Below, in pieces: positions 12,728 through 13,596 of a stretch of DNA of 13,596 bases. Within the stretch, counting starts at the first letter, position 1. Each line of letters opens with the position of its first letter. The DNA comes from Candidatus Saccharimonadales bacterium. Its GTDB lineage: Bacteria; Patescibacteriota; Saccharimonadia; Saccharimonadales; Saccharimonadaceae. The DNA lies in NCBI GenBank assembly GCA_030151825.1, contig JASLCP010000040.1, positions 1 to 13,596 of the forward strand. Reading direction: 5' to 3'. Below the pieces are notes generated by a model. It made no database searches, was not told where the DNA came from, and saw nothing but the letters and a program-made list of their open reading frames with translations. Both the position numbers and the translations under genes were made by a program.

Positions 12728-13596
12728 CTAGTTGACGGTGCTTTCGACCTTGATGCCAGGGCCTTGTGTGGTGCTGATGCTCGTCGTTTTGACGTAGGCA
12801 CCTTTCAAGCTGCTTGGCTTTTGCGATTGGAGGCTGGCGAAGAACGCGTTGGCGTTTTCTTCAAGCTTGGTAGCACCGAATGATACTTTGCCGATACTAA
12901 GATGGACAATCGCTTGCTTGTCGACACGATATTCAACTTTACCAGCTTTTGCCTCGGTCACCGCTTTTGCAACGTCAGTTGAGACAGTACCGCTCTTTGG
13001 GTTTGGCATGAGACCGCGTGGACCAAGCAAACGTGCGTACTTACCAAGCTTTGGCATGTACTGTGGTGTTGCAACCAAGATGTCAAAGTTAAGTTCTTCT
13101 TTGTCGAGTTGCTTTAGGAATTCTTCGTCACCAATAACATCTGCACCGGCGGTTTTGGCGCCAGCATGGTCAGTTTCGGGAGCAAATACAGCAACGCGAA
13201 TAGTTTTGCCAGTACCGTGAGGGAGGCTAACAGTTGCGCGGATGTTTTGGTCGGCCTGACGTGGGTCGACGCCAAGGCGAACGTGGACTTCGACGCTGGC
13301 ATCAAACTTTGCAGGGTTTGTTTTGGTAGCAATATCAAGCGCTTCGGTGAGGTTGTAGATACGGTCTTTTTCAACGAGTTCAGCTACCTTACGGTAGTTT
13401 TTGCCACGACGTTCGATACGCGGGCGAACCACTGGTTTTGGACCTTTTTTGGTGCGGTTTTCGGCATCAGGATCTTGCGCGCTGGTGTCACCCGCTTCTT
13501 TGCGAGCTTGACGTTCAGCTTCTTCATCAGCTTCACGAAGGGATTTTTCGCTACGCTTACCAGCTTTTGCAGCTTTCTTTTCTTCGACTGGAGTCT
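12728..13596 (-). CDS. rplA: 50S ribosomal protein L1 with long charged N-terminal extension (5' end cut off)
   Basis: The L1 core starts at RRGKNYRKVAELVEKDRIY and runs to the stop at 12728, with the usual landmarks: NIRATVSLPHGTGK, GPRGLMPNPKSGTVS and SIGKVSFGATKLEENA. It forms the mobile L1 stalk at the ribosomal E site. A GTG at 13432 could start a normal 234-aa L1, with only a weak AAGG before it. But the same frame is open to the window edge, adding at least 54 residues. They are rich in Lys, Glu, Ala and Arg (KKAAKAGKRSEKS, READEEAERQARKEAGD, KKGPKP), so I read the real protein as extended, with a disordered or helical basic-acidic tail, and its start outside the window. A hairpin follows the gene. 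Confidence 0.93.
   Translation of the reverse strand, partial: TPVEEKKAAKAGKRSEKSLREADEEAERQARKEAGDTSAQDPDAENRTKKGPKPVVRPRIERRGKNYRKVAELVEKDRIYNLTEALDIATKTNPAKFDASVEVHVRLGVDPRQADQNIRATVSLPHGTGKTIRVAVFAPETDHAGAKTAGADVIGDEEFLKQLDKEELNFDILVATPQYMPKLGKYARLLGPRGLMPNPKSGTVSTDVAKAVTEAKAGKVEYRVDKQAIVHLSIGKVSFGATKLEENANAFFASLQSQKPSSLKGAYVKTTSISTTQGPGIKVESTVN

Noticed and set aside
1..13596. Mobile element, CRISPR array or defence island
   Set aside because: No transposase, integrase, regularly spaced direct repeats or known defence-protein motifs were seen on either strand.

Overview
The window looks like a piece of a reduced, Gram-positive-like genome, most probably a Patescibacteria/CPR bacterium of the Saccharibacteria (TM7) type. 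I infer this from three things. There is a compact mix of replication, ribosomal-protein and thymidylate genes with almost no spacers. The L1 protein is atypical and carries a long charged N-terminal extension. A small protein at 5024-5539 resembles one I associate with CPR genomes. The standard genetic code fits: TGA, TAG and TAA all act as stops. I could not test the taxonomy by database search.

Layout. On the minus strand: 1-1250 is a multi-spanning GT-C/PMT-like membrane protein, cut by the window edge. 1329-4170 is a dnaX-dnaB operon (clamp loader plus replicative helicase, overlapping by 14 nt). 4272-4856 is a protein with an RpoA alpha-CTD-like C-terminus behind a near-consensus promoter whose -35 lies in a palindrome. 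5024-5539 is a conserved small protein of unknown function. On the plus strand, 5701-6339 is a degenerate phosphoribosyltransferase-like protein. It converges on rplJ-rplL (6461-7397, minus), which are preceded by a 200-nt L10-type autoregulatory leader with an attenuator. 7678-8667 (plus) is an unrecognised protein whose 3' end overlaps tmk. 8636-11629 is a thymidylate hub: dcd-tmk (minus), folA (plus, divergent from dcd) and thyA (minus, convergent with folA). 11666-12637 (minus) is a membrane-anchored secreted esterase. 12728-13596 (minus) is rplA, cut at its 5' end.

How the genes work together. dcd, thyA, folA and tmk make a near-complete route from dCTP to dTDP. Dcd supplies dUTP (or dUMP if bifunctional), ThyA methylates dUMP, FolA recycles dihydrofolate and Tmk phosphorylates dTMP. 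DnaX and DnaB use the resulting dNTPs at the replication fork.

The regulatory layer is unusually readable. Several genes have a good or extended -10 (TGnTAnnnT) only 6-11 nt before the start codon and no Shine-Dalgarno, so they look leaderless. The ribosomal-protein genes, thyA, dnaB, tmk and the alpha-CTD-like gene have Shine-Dalgarno sequences. Strong hairpins sit at most operon ends. No tRNA, rRNA, CRISPR array, insertion sequence or phage gene was seen. No gene-free stretch reaches 300 bases; the longest, 7398-7677, is the rplJ leader and two divergent promoters.
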